Shown: one piece after another, positions 45,602-56,932 of the stretch
Layout of the letters: each line of letters starts with the position of its first letter
How positions within the stretch are numbered: position 1 is the first letter of the stretch
NCBI RefSeq assembly: GCF_001938985.1
Contig: NZ_MKIN01000027.1
Location: 124,001 to 188,000, forward strand
Length of the DNA stretch: 64,000 nt
Origin: Gillisella taibaishanensis
GTDB taxonomy: Bacteria > Pseudomonadota > Alphaproteobacteria > Rhizobiales > Rhizobiaceae
Reading direction: 5' to 3'
The notes under the pieces: generated by a model
The model's input: the letters and a program-made list of their open reading frames with translations, nothing else
Told to the model about the DNA's origin: nothing
Database searches by the model: none
Translations under genes and position numbers: made by a program

Positions 45602-46582
45602 GTGGAATTGCCCGCATTGCTGAAAAGCGCCGTCGAGCGCATGTTGGAAAACCAGCCGCTCGATCCCCTGATGAAAGCAGCCGAGAGGCTGTCGAAGCGC
45701 TATCGCGGCGAAGTGCGTGACGGCCAACTGCATATCAGCGACGAGTTGGCAGCGCGCGCCTATCTCGCCGCCCGCCTGCCCGCCACCTTCGCGGCCGTGC
45801 GTGCCGCCATGGAAATGGTGACGGAGATTGATCCGGATTTCTCACCAAAGAGCCTGGTCGACCTCGGCTCTGGCCCCGGCACCGCCCTATGGGCCGCCGC
45901 CGATTGCTGGCCAGATCTCGACCAAGCCGTGCTCGTCGAGGCAAGCCCGGCCATCCGCGCCGTCGGCAAAACCCTGTCTGCGGCCCTGCCCTTTGCCTGC
46001 GTCTGGCAGGCCGGCGATATCATCAAGGCCTTTCCTGATCTCGTGAAGGCTGATCTGGTGACGCTCGCTTATGTGCTCGACGAATTGCCTGTCGATGCGG
46101 TCGCCAGCATCACGCAAAGGCTCTGGGCATTGACCGAGGGCACGGTCATCATTGTCGAGCCCGGCACGCCTGCCGGATGGCAGCGGATCCTGACAGCGCG
46201 CCAGACGTTGATCGACGCCGGTGCCCATGTTCTGGCCCCCTGCCCGCATGGCCAGAGCTGTCCGATCGTCAGCCCGGACTGGTGCCATTTTGCCCGGCGG
46301 GTCGCCCGCTCCCGGCTGCATCGGCAAGTCAAGCAGGGCGAAGTACCGTGGGAGGATGAGAAATATATTTTCATCGCCGCATCGCGCCAGCCGGTCGCAT
46401 CAGCGGGTGGCGCCCGTGTTCTTGTCCCGCCGCGGCTGGCCAGAGGCATGGCCAAGCTGAAGCTCTGTCGCCCGGACGGCAAGGTTGAGGAAACAGTGAT
46501 CAGCCGGCGAGATGGTGAAGTGTTCAAGCAGGCTCGCCGGGCCGATTGGGGTGATCTTCTGGTCTTGGAGGATGATGCATGA
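45602..46582 (+). CDS. Rsm22 family SAM methyltransferase-like protein
   Basis: A 326-residue member of the Rsm22/METTL17 family, known from mitochondrial small-subunit ribosome assembly. SAM motif I is VDLGSGPGTALWAA near residue 89. A cysteine cluster, CPHGQSCPIVSPDWCHF, lies near residue 220; in METTL17/Rsm22 these residues bind a [4Fe-4S] cluster. The GTG at 45602 gives a family-typical start; an ATG at 45536 would overlap the acetyltransferase. The stop overlaps the DUF2891 gene by four bases. Confidence 0.85.
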   Translation: MELPALLKSAVERMLENQPLDPLMKAAERLSKRYRGEVRDGQLHISDELAARAYLAARLPATFAAVRAAMEMVTEIDPDFSPKSLVDLGSGPGTALWAAADCWPDLDQAVLVEASPAIRAVGKTLSAALPFACVWQAGDIIKAFPDLVKADLVTLAYVLDELPVDAVASITQRLWALTEGTVIIVEPGTPAGWQRILTARQTLIDAGAHVLAPCPHGQSCPIVSPDWCHFARRVARSRLHRQVKQGEVPWEDEKYIFIAASRQPVASAGGARVLVPPRLARGMAKLKLCRPDGKVEETVISRRDGEVFKQARRADWGDLLVLEDDA

Positions 46583-47589
46583 TGCAGATGATCGACAAGG
46601 ATATGGCGCAGCGGTTTGCAAGGATTGCCCTTGGCCACGTAACCCGAGAATATCCCAATCACATCATGCATGTCTTCGATGGGCCGGAGACCGATATTAC
46701 GCCCTCGGCGCTGCATCCCGTGTTCTACGGCAGTTTCGACTGGCATTCCTGTGTGCATGGCTATTGGATGTTGGCGCGGCTGCTCCGGCTCCATCCTGAT
46801 ATGGCGTCGGCACCTGACATCCGCGCGCTGTTCGACACCATGCTGGCTGCGGATAAGGTCGAGGGCGAATGCCGTTATTTTGATCGACCGTCATCGCGGG
46901 GCTATGAACGCCCCTATGGTTGGGGCTGGCTTTTGAAGCTAGGGGCGGAACTTGAGGGTCATGAAAACCCGACCTGGGCCGAGGCACTTTCGCCGCTGAC
47001 CCAACGGATCGTCGCTCGGTTCGAAGCCTTTCTCCCGCTTGCCACCTATCCGGTGCGGGTCGGCACCCATTACAACACCGCGTTTGCCCTCAGGCTCGCT
47101 GCAGATTATGCCGAGGCGGCGGGTAAGTACGGCTTCCTCAGCCTGCTGCAACAGACAGCACGGCGCTGGTATGGCGAAGACCGCCATTGCGCCGCCTGGG
47201 GCGAACCGTCAGGCGACGAATTCCTGTCGTCCTCGCTGATAGAAGCGGAATGCATGCGCAGGCTTTTGCCCGCTGATGACTTTGCACAGTGGTTTGCCGA
47301 TTTTCTGCCTGAACTCGGCAAAGGCGAGCCGGCACATCTGATGCAGCCCGCAACTGTCTCCGATCGCAGCGATGGCAAGATCGCCCATCTCGACGGTCTC
47401 AATCTCAGCCGCGCCTGGTGTTTTCTGGCACTGGCTGCCACCCTGCAGCAGCAGGACCGGCGCCATACCGTATTAGCCGACGCCGCCGCCCGCCACCTTC
47501 AATCAGGCCTCAGTCACGTGGCGGGCGACTACATGGGCGAGCATTGGCTGGCGAGCTTTGCCGTGTTGGCGCTCACGCAGCGCCGGTAA
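46579..47589 (+). CDS. DUF2891 domain-containing protein
   Basis: A 336-residue soluble protein that is a DUF2891 domain over nearly its whole length. Typical segments are HPVFYGSFDWHSCVHGYWML near residue 50, GECRYFDRPSSRGYERPYGWGW near residue 95 and THYNTAFAL. The repeated His, Trp and Tyr residues suggest a helical-barrel enzyme, but no activity is established. It starts inside the Rsm22 stop (ATGA) and its 3' end overlaps mntH, on the other strand, by 17 bases. Confidence 0.85.
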   Translation: MMQMIDKDMAQRFARIALGHVTREYPNHIMHVFDGPETDITPSALHPVFYGSFDWHSCVHGYWMLARLLRLHPDMASAPDIRALFDTMLAADKVEGECRYFDRPSSRGYERPYGWGWLLKLGAELEGHENPTWAEALSPLTQRIVARFEAFLPLATYPVRVGTHYNTAFALRLAADYAEAAGKYGFLSLLQQTARRWYGEDRHCAAWGEPSGDEFLSSSLIEAECMRRLLPADDFAQWFADFLPELGKGEPAHLMQPATVSDRSDGKIAHLDGLNLSRAWCFLALAATLQQQDRRHTVLADAAARHLQSGLSHVAGDYMGEHWLASFAVLALTQRR

Positions 47590-48934
47590 ACACGTCGAAC
47601 AGCAGCTTGATATTCAGCGCGATGATGATGCCGGCGACGATCCAGGCCACCGCCGCCGTCGTGCGGGAAATGGCGAAGGTGCCCATCTTGCGCTTATCGC
47701 TGACGAATTGCACCAGTGGCACGACTGCGAAAGGCAGCTGCATCGACAGCACGACCTGGCTTAGCACCAGCAATTCGGCCGTACCCTTGTTGCCATAGAG
47801 CCAGGTGACGACCACGACAGGGATGATCGCAAGGCAGCGGGTCAGCAGCCGGCGCGCCCAGTTGGGAATGGTCAGCCGTAGAAAACCTTCCATGACGATC
47901 TGGCCGGCCAGCGTCGCCGTGACCGTGGAATTGATACCTGACGCCAGCAGCGCCACGGCAAACAGGGTAGAGGCAAGGCCGAAACCCAGGAGCGGTGACA
48001 GCAATTGATGCGCCTGTTCGATTTCGGCGACATCCGTGCGGCCATTGGCGTGGAAGACCACGGCGGCGACGATGAGGATCGCAGCATTGACGAACAGCGC
48101 CAGCATCAGCGCAATCGTGCTGTCCAGCGTCGCCCATTTGATCGCGTCGCGGCGGCCGCGCTCGTTGCGCTCATAAGCGCGAGTTTGGACGATCGAGGAA
48201 TGCAGATAGAGATTGTGCGGCATCACGGTGGCGCCGATGATACCGATGGCCACATAGAGCATTTCCTTGTTGGTGATCACTTCCGAGGATGGAATGAACC
48301 CCTTGAGGACCTCTGCTACCGGCGGCTGGGCAACGATAATTTGCGCCAGGAAACAGAGCGCGATGATGGTCAGCAGCGACACCACGAAGGCTTCGAGAAA
48401 GCGAAAGCCCTTGTTCATCAGCATCAGCAGCAGGATCGTGTCGAGCGCAGTGATCAATGCGCCGGCGATCAGGGGGATACCGAACAGCAGTTGCAGCGCA
48501 ATCGCCGTACCGATCACTTCGGCCAGATCGCAGGCAATGATCGCCAGCTCGCAGGCAAGCCACAGACAGATCCGCACCGGCGGCGAATAATGATCGCGGC
48601 AGGCCTGGGCCAGATCGCGGCCCGTGGCGATACCGAGCCGGGCTGATAGCGCTTGCAACAGGATCGCCATGAGGTTGGAGAGCATGATGACGGACAGTAG
48701 CGTGTAGCCGAATTGCGAGCCGCCGGCGATGTCGGTCGCCCAATTGCCGGGGTCCATATAACCGACGGAAATCATATAGCCGGGACCAGCGAACGCTATC
48801 AGCTTGCGCAGCCATGATCCAACTTTCGGCACGTGAACAGATGCATGCACTTCCGGCAGGCTCGCACGCTCTTCACCCGCAAGCGCAAAGCGCCAAGCCC
48901 CTTTCGGGGCCGAACTGATTTCCGGTTTCGACAT
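47573..48934 (-). CDS. mntH: Nramp-type divalent metal (manganese) transporter
   Basis: A 453-residue inner-membrane protein with 11 helices. The metal-binding motifs are present: DPGNWATDIAGG in helix 1 and MPHNLYLHSS in helix 6. Proton-coupled Mn(II) uptake is the family role. The gene is divergent from a MntR regulator with two palindromes between them. Its 3' end overlaps the DUF2891 gene tail-to-tail. Confidence 0.95.
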   Translation of the reverse strand: MSKPEISSAPKGAWRFALAGEERASLPEVHASVHVPKVGSWLRKLIAFAGPGYMISVGYMDPGNWATDIAGGSQFGYTLLSVIMLSNLMAILLQALSARLGIATGRDLAQACRDHYSPPVRICLWLACELAIIACDLAEVIGTAIALQLLFGIPLIAGALITALDTILLLMLMNKGFRFLEAFVVSLLTIIALCFLAQIIVAQPPVAEVLKGFIPSSEVITNKEMLYVAIGIIGATVMPHNLYLHSSIVQTRAYERNERGRRDAIKWATLDSTIALMLALFVNAAILIVAAVVFHANGRTDVAEIEQAHQLLSPLLGFGLASTLFAVALLASGINSTVTATLAGQIVMEGFLRLTIPNWARRLLTRCLAIIPVVVVTWLYGNKGTAELLVLSQVVLSMQLPFAVVPLVQFVSDKRKMGTFAISRTTAAVAWIVAGIIIALNIKLLFDVFTGAA

Positions 48935-48955
48935 ATACCCTCGGCCTGCTTTTTA

Positions 48956-49020
48956 TTGCGATTAATTCGCAACAATCTGCGCCCGATTCCAGAATTATGC
49001 AATAGGCTATATTCTATTGC
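48956..49020. promoter_or_regulatory. Two palindromic operator candidates between mntH and mntR
   Basis: First, TTGCGA (48956-48961) and TCGCAA (48967-48972) with a 5-base spacer, close to the mntH start. Second, GCAATAG (48999-49005) and CTATTGC (49014-49020) with an 8-base spacer. Both are perfect. Candidate binders are MntR and Mur, the Fur-type manganese regulator of rhizobia; the assignment is inference. Confidence 0.5.
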
Positions 49021-49155
49021 CTTGGCTTGGTATCGTGGCTGACGGCATCGATTCCTATACGTTTCACGCCCTGCCATTCGGGGCCATCGACATCGGACTA
49101 TTCATAGCCGGCAAGACTTGCTACTGCATCGCCTTGTCGAGAGCCGCCACAGCGC

Positions 49156-49722
49156 ATGGTTGAAACCGAGACGGCAAGTACCGCAGACAATGAGGACCGA
49201 GATTTGGCGCGTATCACTCCAGCACATCAGCGCAGCGGCGCCCTCCCCGATGCCCATGCCCATTCGGAAGGGTTCCGGCAGGCGCGGGAAGCGCAGCGCA
49301 GCGCGCTGGTGGAAGATTATGTGGAGTTGATCGCCGACCTGATCGCCGAGGGCCAGGAGGCCCGCCAGGTCGACATCGCCGAACGGCTGGGCGTCGCCCA
49401 GCCGACTGTCGCCAAGATGCTGGCGCGCCTGTCAGAAAGCGGGCTGATTTCCCGCAAGCCCTATCGTGGCGTCTTCCTGACAGAGGCCGGCCAGAAGCTT
49501 GCAGAGGAAAGTCGCGAGCGGCATGAGACGGTCGAAGAGTTCCTGAAAATGCTCGGCGTGTGCGACAAGACCGCCCGGATTGATGCCGAGGGCATCGAAC
49601 ACTATGTCAGTGCCGAAACACTGGCGGCCTTTCGCAAGGCATTGACCGAAGGCGTAACCGCCTCGGCACCGCGAATGGCAAGCACGACTGAGGGCACGAC
49701 TGAGGGCACGACAGAAGATTAA
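49156..49722 (+). CDS. mntR: Manganese-dependent regulator MntR (DtxR family)
   Basis: A 188-residue DtxR-type repressor. A poorly conserved N-terminal tail of about 45 residues precedes the helix-turn-helix (VDIAERLGVAQPTVAKMLARL) and the dimerisation region with the metal-binding Glu/His/Cys pattern in RHETVEEFLKMLGVC and EGIEHYVS. No C-terminal SH3 domain, as in MntR. Three 12-base units at 49682-49717 encode a TTEG-type acidic tail. Divergent from mntH, which it is expected to repress when Mn(II) is plentiful. Confidence 0.9.
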   Translation: MVETETASTADNEDRDLARITPAHQRSGALPDAHAHSEGFRQAREAQRSALVEDYVELIADLIAEGQEARQVDIAERLGVAQPTVAKMLARLSESGLISRKPYRGVFLTEAGQKLAEESRERHETVEEFLKMLGVCDKTARIDAEGIEHYVSAETLAAFRKALTEGVTASAPRMASTTEGTTEGTTED

Positions 49723-49749
49723 GCGCGGCTGTTTGCCCGAAACCCGGCC

Positions 49750-51270
49750 TTATTCGAAGCGGAAGGCCAGCCGCTTGCCGGTCAGTTTCGACAATTGCTG
49801 CAAGCGTCCGTCCAGCCGTTCGCCGGCGAAATCGTGATAATCCTTAGGCACTACGAATTCCAGATCGAGATCCGGCCGCTTCGAGCGCACGAAGAACAGA
49901 TGGTCGACGACCCCGGGCATCGAAGCCGAAAACAGGTATACCACCCGCAGCAACCCGCCGAGCAGCTTGGCCCTGTCGAGCAAGCGCTGCGTCGCAATCG
50001 TCGCTAGAGGCCCGGTCTGGCCATCGTCGTGCAGGCCTTCGAAGCGATAGTAATTGGTGAGCGCGATGAAGGCGCGCCCGGGGTGGCTGATACCGACAAA
50101 GGAGGAATGGGCGATCAGGTTGAGTGCCTGCAAGCCACGATAATCGGGATGAGCACGCCAGCTGATATCGGCCAACAGGCAGGCGGCCTTGCGATAGCGC
50201 GCTTCCTCTTCCGTTTCCACAACGTCGAAAAACGGCATCATGTCGCCGGTCCACTGGGCCAGTTCACGCGCATGTTCCGGAGAGCGCGCCCGCAGGATGG
50301 CGAGTTCGTCAGCAGCCTCGACCAGCGGATCGAGCGCCTTCACCTCATCGGACAATTTCGAATAGAGATAGCCTTCGCGCACGCCCTGGGCGGAAAAACA
50401 GACGCGGGCCGGCTGCATCACTTCGAGCACTTCGCGCAACGCAACCGCGCCAAACGGAATGAGCGCCCGGCGGCTTTTCGACACCGTCTGCCAGGCTGGT
50501 GCGCGCGTGGCGACGCCGCTGATGATCTCGTCGAGAAACTGGATCATCTCGGCGGTCGCGACTTCATAGCCCTGCATCATGTGCAGCGGATAGTCGCGGA
50601 TTTCCATGTGCAACTTGGCGATGTTGCGCCAGGTGCCGCCAACGGCGTAGAAAGTCCGGCCCTGCCCCTTTTTCAGGAGATCTGCGGAGCGAACCTGCTT
50701 GCGGGTAAAGCTTGCGGCCTTGTCCAGCGACCCATCCGAGAGTTCCGACAGGCGCAGCCCGCCGAGCGGCAGCGTAATGCCTTTGCCGATCTCCTGGCCG
50801 CGCACGTCGACCAGTTCCAGGGAGCCGCCGCCGAGATCGCCGGCAATGCCGTCGGGATCGTGAAAGCCGCTGATGATGCCATAGGCGGAATAAAGCGCTT
50901 CTTCCTCGCCCGAGAGAACCTGGATCTTGTGATCGAGAATCCGTTCGGCCTCGGCGATAAAGGCCGGACCATTCTGCGCCTCGCGAGCCGCAGCCGTCGC
51001 CAGCACATGCATGGAGACCGCGCGCGACTGCTGGGACAGCGCATGAAAGCGCTTCAGCGCCAGCAGCGCACGGCGCACTCCGTCCTCGTCCATCTTGCCG
51101 GTTTTGGCCAATCCCTTGCCGAGACCGCAGAGTACTTTCTCGTTGAAGAGAATGGCAGGCGCCCGCGAAAGCCCCTCGTAGATGACAAGACGAATGGAAT
51201 TCGAGCCAATATCAACGACGGAAACAGGGGCAATTCCGGGGAGACGCCCCTGGGCTTCGGATTGAGTCAT
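49750..51270 (-). CDS. ppx: Exopolyphosphatase / pppGpp phosphatase (Ppx/GppA)
   Basis: A 506-residue actin-fold phosphatase that removes terminal phosphates from polyphosphate and may act on pppGpp. The phosphate-1 motif VVDIGSNSIRLVIYEG near residue 20 and phosphate-2 motif GDLGGGSLELV near residue 145 are present. The C-terminal HD-like region follows. It begins 31 bases after ppk, so the two enzymes of polyphosphate turnover form an operon. It ends tail-to-tail with mntR. Confidence 0.94.
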   Translation of the reverse strand: MTQSEAQGRLPGIAPVSVVDIGSNSIRLVIYEGLSRAPAILFNEKVLCGLGKGLAKTGKMDEDGVRRALLALKRFHALSQQSRAVSMHVLATAAAREAQNGPAFIAEAERILDHKIQVLSGEEEALYSAYGIISGFHDPDGIAGDLGGGSLELVDVRGQEIGKGITLPLGGLRLSELSDGSLDKAASFTRKQVRSADLLKKGQGRTFYAVGGTWRNIAKLHMEIRDYPLHMMQGYEVATAEMIQFLDEIISGVATRAPAWQTVSKSRRALIPFGAVALREVLEVMQPARVCFSAQGVREGYLYSKLSDEVKALDPLVEAADELAILRARSPEHARELAQWTGDMMPFFDVVETEEEARYRKAACLLADISWRAHPDYRGLQALNLIAHSSFVGISHPGRAFIALTNYYRFEGLHDDGQTGPLATIATQRLLDRAKLLGGLLRVVYLFSASMPGVVDHLFFVRSKRPDLDLEFVVPKDYHDFAGERLDGRLQQLSKLTGKRLAFRFE

Positions 51271-51301
51271 GCTTGTCCAGTTTGGCTATTCCGGTTCGGT
51301 T

Positions 51302-53506
<2,205 letters not shown>

Positions 53507-53718
53507 ATTACCCGCCCTTTTCCAATGCCTTGCAGCAAATCCACTCCGACCCTGCGTGTTTCATGCGCAGGCCTCCACCCTAAGAACTGCAGCATCCTTG
53601 CGGATGTGCGAGTCAGAGCCTTGCCGAACTATACCAGCAACACGACGTTCCTGTGACAACCTGTCCTGCAATGACAGGACGAACGACAACCGAGCCTTTG
53701 GCATCCAGCCGCACGCCG

Positions 53719-54423
53719 TCATGCCTCGCTCGGCGCCACCGTATCCAGCACTTCGCCGGCAAGCGCGCGGGAAATCTTCACCCGCCGCGCCAGCGCCAGC
53801 CGATCAAGCTGCTCGACAACACTCTGGGCTGCCGCCAGCGACCGTTCCATCCGCTGTACGATATAGTCGACGATACGCTCGTCCACAGCCAGCTGGCGGT
53901 CGGCAAACAGCTTGACGATCACCTGCGACAGCAGCGCCTCATCAGGCTCGCCGATTTCGGCAAGCGTCGCCGCCTTCAGGCGCGAGCGCAGGTCGGGGAG
54001 CTTCACCGGCCAGGATAGCGGCCAGGTGCGCGACGTCATCAGCAGGCTGGTGCCATGCTGCTTGACGCTGTTGATGACATGAAACAGCTCGACCTCGTCG
54101 AAATCAGCCCGGTCGGCATCCTCAAACAGCACAGGTCCGCGCGCAGCCACCGCCGCCGCATCGCTGCCGGACAATGGCAGAATGTCGATCGCCTGGCTTT
54201 CCGCGCGCCAGATTTCCGCAAGATGGCTCTTGCCCGACCCCTGCGGTCCCGAGAGGATAACCACAGGCGACGGCCATTGCGGCCAGGCATCGATAATCGC
54301 CACGGCCGCCGCAAGCCGGTCGGACACCAGCAGGTCGTCTCGGCCCGAGGCCGGACGGTGGCTGAGATCCAGCGGCAACTGTTCGCCGGTCTTTCGCTGC
54401 GCCATTTTCTTGATGTCTCGCAT
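53719..54423 (-). CDS. hdaA: DnaA-related protein HdaA (regulatory inactivation of DnaA)
   Basis: A 234-residue AAA-type protein. A beta-clamp-binding peptide, EQLPLDL, lies near residue 15; Walker A GPQGSGKSHL and a Walker B-like VLFEDADR follow, then the C-terminal helical lid. No DnaA DNA-binding domain is present. In Caulobacter HdaA and in E. coli Hda the protein acts with the sliding clamp to make DnaA hydrolyse ATP after initiation. The ATG at 54423 follows the transporter stop directly; an ATG at 54405 is an alternative. Confidence 0.88.
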   Translation of the reverse strand: MRDIKKMAQRKTGEQLPLDLSHRPASGRDDLLVSDRLAAAVAIIDAWPQWPSPVVILSGPQGSGKSHLAEIWRAESQAIDILPLSGSDAAAVAARGPVLFEDADRADFDEVELFHVINSVKQHGTSLLMTSRTWPLSWPVKLPDLRSRLKAATLAEIGEPDEALLSQVIVKLFADRQLAVDERIVDYIVQRMERSLAAAQSVVEQLDRLALARRVKISRALAGEVLDTVAPSEA

Positions 54424-55563
54424 TTACCTCTCTGTAATCACGGGAGGCCGGACCTCCTTGATCACGGTGGCCTCCTCTCCATAATATAAATCGCTTTCAA
54501 GATATCGCCGCACGGCAAAGCGGACAAGCACGCCCACCGCTGCCGCGCAAGGCACGGCAACGAGTACGCCGAGAAAGCCGAACAGCGAGCCGAAGGCGAA
54601 CATCGCAAACATTAGCCAGACCGGGTGCAGGCCGACGCTGGAGCCGACCAGCTTCGGCTGCAGGATATTGCCTTCCAGGAACTGGCCGGTGAAGAAGAAC
54701 ACCGCCGTGACCACCACCCAGAGATAATCCGGCCAGAACTGCACCGCCGCCATGCCAAGCGCCAGGATCAGACCGACGGAAGAACCGACATAGGGAATGA
54801 AGCTGATCATGCCGGTGAAGAAGCCGATCAACAGGCCGAAATTCAGCCCGATCAGCGACAGGCCGACTGCGTAGTAGATGCCGAGGATCAGGCAGAGCGA
54901 GCCTTGGCCGCGCACGAAGCCGGCAATGGTGCGGTTCATTTCGCGGGCAATCTCGCGCACGGCACCGATCTGGTTGCGCGGGATCAGGCTGTCGAGCTTG
55001 GCCATCATCCGGTCCCAGTCGAGCAACAGGTAAAAGGCGACGACGGGCGTCACCACCAGCAGCGAAATGATGTCGAGCAGCGCCTTGCCGGAATTCCACA
55101 GCTGGGAGAGCAGCGTACCGATGAAACCGGCGCCCTCGGCGAGATAGCGGGAGAAATTGCCCTTGAGCGCATCCATCTGGCTGCTGACCTGGCCATTCAA
55201 CCACTTCGGCACCCAGGACGCGTTGGATTTGGCAATCAACGTCTGCAACTGGCTGACATAACCAGGGATATTGCTGATGAAATCGTTGAGCTGGGTGACG
55301 AGAATAGGGATGATCACCACCAGCGCCAGCACGAAGATCACCACGAAGGAAACGAGGATCAGCACGGTCGCCATCATCCGCGACAGGCCGAGCCGCTCCA
55401 GCCGGTCCGCGACCGGATCGAGAAAATAGGCGAGCGCCATACCGGCGACGAAAGGCAGAAGGATGGAGCTGAAGGTCATGAGGAAGGCGACGATAATCGC
55501 CAGCATGCCGATGACGAACAGGACCTGACGCCAAAAGACGGGACCGCTGACGCGCTTGACCAT
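54424..55563 (-). CDS. AI-2E (PerM) family transporter
   Basis: A 379-residue inner-membrane protein with about eight helices and a large polar loop around residues 90-150. Family features are DRLERLGLSRMMATVLI near the N-terminus and the FIPYVGSSVGL and LVGSSVGLHPVWLMF segments. Its stop is directly followed by the hdaA start, a pairing that recurs in alphaproteobacteria. The family includes TqsA (AI-2 export) and other transporters; the substrate here is unknown. Confidence 0.9.
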   Translation of the reverse strand: MVKRVSGPVFWRQVLFVIGMLAIIVAFLMTFSSILLPFVAGMALAYFLDPVADRLERLGLSRMMATVLILVSFVVIFVLALVVIIPILVTQLNDFISNIPGYVSQLQTLIAKSNASWVPKWLNGQVSSQMDALKGNFSRYLAEGAGFIGTLLSQLWNSGKALLDIISLLVVTPVVAFYLLLDWDRMMAKLDSLIPRNQIGAVREIAREMNRTIAGFVRGQGSLCLILGIYYAVGLSLIGLNFGLLIGFFTGMISFIPYVGSSVGLILALGMAAVQFWPDYLWVVVTAVFFFTGQFLEGNILQPKLVGSSVGLHPVWLMFAMFAFGSLFGFLGVLVAVPCAAAVGVLVRFAVRRYLESDLYYGEEATVIKEVRPPVITER

Positions 55564-55858
55564 GATTGTTCATCCTTCCCTGGGAAATACCAGCCCTGCG
55601 GAATGCCGGCTTATCAGACCTTGAAATGGCGGACCGTCCGGATTTGGCCAGTGCCATAGGATCATGCCGATGGCATGAGATAGGCTGGCCGCGCTTGCAG
55701 GGTCAAGGTGGCATAGGCGCAATTCGCATTTGCGGCACCACGCGAAGCGGAAATCGACGAAAAAGCGGGGGTTTCTGGCCCTTGTGCTTGCATCGCGGCC
55801 CCACCCATGCCATGGCGGGCGCAAAAGCCAAACCCTGCCAACCAGCGGAGACGAACGG

Positions 55859-56932
55859 ATGAGCCAGTCGGGGAAAAACGGTCTGACCTATAGCGATGCG
55901 GGCGTGGATATCGATGCCGGCAATCTTCTGGTGGAAAAGATCAAGCCTGCGGTTCGCTCCACCCGCCGCCCGGGCGCCGATGGCGAGATCGGCGGCTTCG
56001 GTGGATTGTTCGATTTGAAAGCCGCCGGCTTTACCGATCCGATCCTTGTGGCCGCCAATGACGGCGTCGGCACCAAGCTGAAGATCGCCATCGACGCCAA
56101 TCTGCATGACACTGTCGGTATCGACCTCGTCGCCATGTGCGTCAACGATCTCGTCGTTCAGGGCGCAGAGCCTCTGCTGTTTCTCGACTATTACGCCACC
56201 GGCAAGCTCGACCCGGACCAGGGTGCTGCCATCGTCGGCGGTATTGCCGCTGGCTGCCGTGAGGCAGGCTGTGCGCTGATCGGTGGCGAAACCGCCGAAA
56301 TGCCCGGCATGTATTCCGGTGGCGATTACGATTTGGCCGGTTTTGCCGTCGGTGCCGCCGAGCGCGGGCAGCTGCTGCCGGCCGGCGATATCGCCGAAGG
56401 CGACGTCATTCTCGGCCTTGCCTCTTCCGGCGTGCATTCCAACGGTTTCTCGCTGGTGCGCAAAATCGTCGAGCTCTCGGGCCTTGCCTGGGATGCACCG
56501 GCACCCTTTGCCGAAGGCGCAACGCTGGGCGCCGCCCTGCTAACCCCGACGCGTATCTATGTGAAGCCGCTGTTGAAGGCGATCCGCGAGACCGGCGCCT
56601 TGAAGGCGCTGGCCCATATCACCGGCGGCGGTTTTCCTGAAAACATTCCGCGCGTACTGCCGAAGCATCTGGCCGCTGAAATCGACCTGGCCTCGATTGC
56701 CGTTCCCCCGGTTTTCTCCTGGCTCGCCAAGACTGGCGGCGTCGCCCAGAACGAGATGCTGCGCACCTTCAATTGCGGCATCGGCATGATCGTCGTCGTC
56801 TCCGCCGAGCAGGCCGATGCGGTGACGTCGGTGCTGGAAGCCGAAGGCGAGCGTGTTGCCCGGCTTGGCCGCATGGTGGCGCGGGCCGAAGGCGCCCACG
56901 GCACCGTTTACAAGGGAACGCTTGGCCTATGA
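55859..56932 (+). CDS. purM: Phosphoribosylformylglycinamidine cyclo-ligase
   Basis: A 357-residue enzyme of purine synthesis that forms aminoimidazole ribonucleotide. The N-terminal LTYSDAGVDIDAGN, the ATP-site DPILVAANDGVGTK and the GGETAEMPGMY motif are present. The ATG at 55859 has GGAGA 8 bases upstream. Its stop overlaps purN by four bases (ATGA). Confidence 0.97.
   Translation: MSQSGKNGLTYSDAGVDIDAGNLLVEKIKPAVRSTRRPGADGEIGGFGGLFDLKAAGFTDPILVAANDGVGTKLKIAIDANLHDTVGIDLVAMCVNDLVVQGAEPLLFLDYYATGKLDPDQGAAIVGGIAAGCREAGCALIGGETAEMPGMYSGGDYDLAGFAVGAAERGQLLPAGDIAEGDVILGLASSGVHSNGFSLVRKIVELSGLAWDAPAPFAEGATLGAALLTPTRIYVKPLLKAIRETGALKALAHITGGGFPENIPRVLPKHLAAEIDLASIAVPPVFSWLAKTGGVAQNEMLRTFNCGIGMIVVVSAEQADAVTSVLEAEGERVARLGRMVARAEGAHGTVYKGTLGL

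Noticed and set aside
49682..49717. Three tandem 12-base units
   Set aside because: They are in frame at the end of mntR and only encode an acidic TTEG-type tail; too short to be a separate repeat element.
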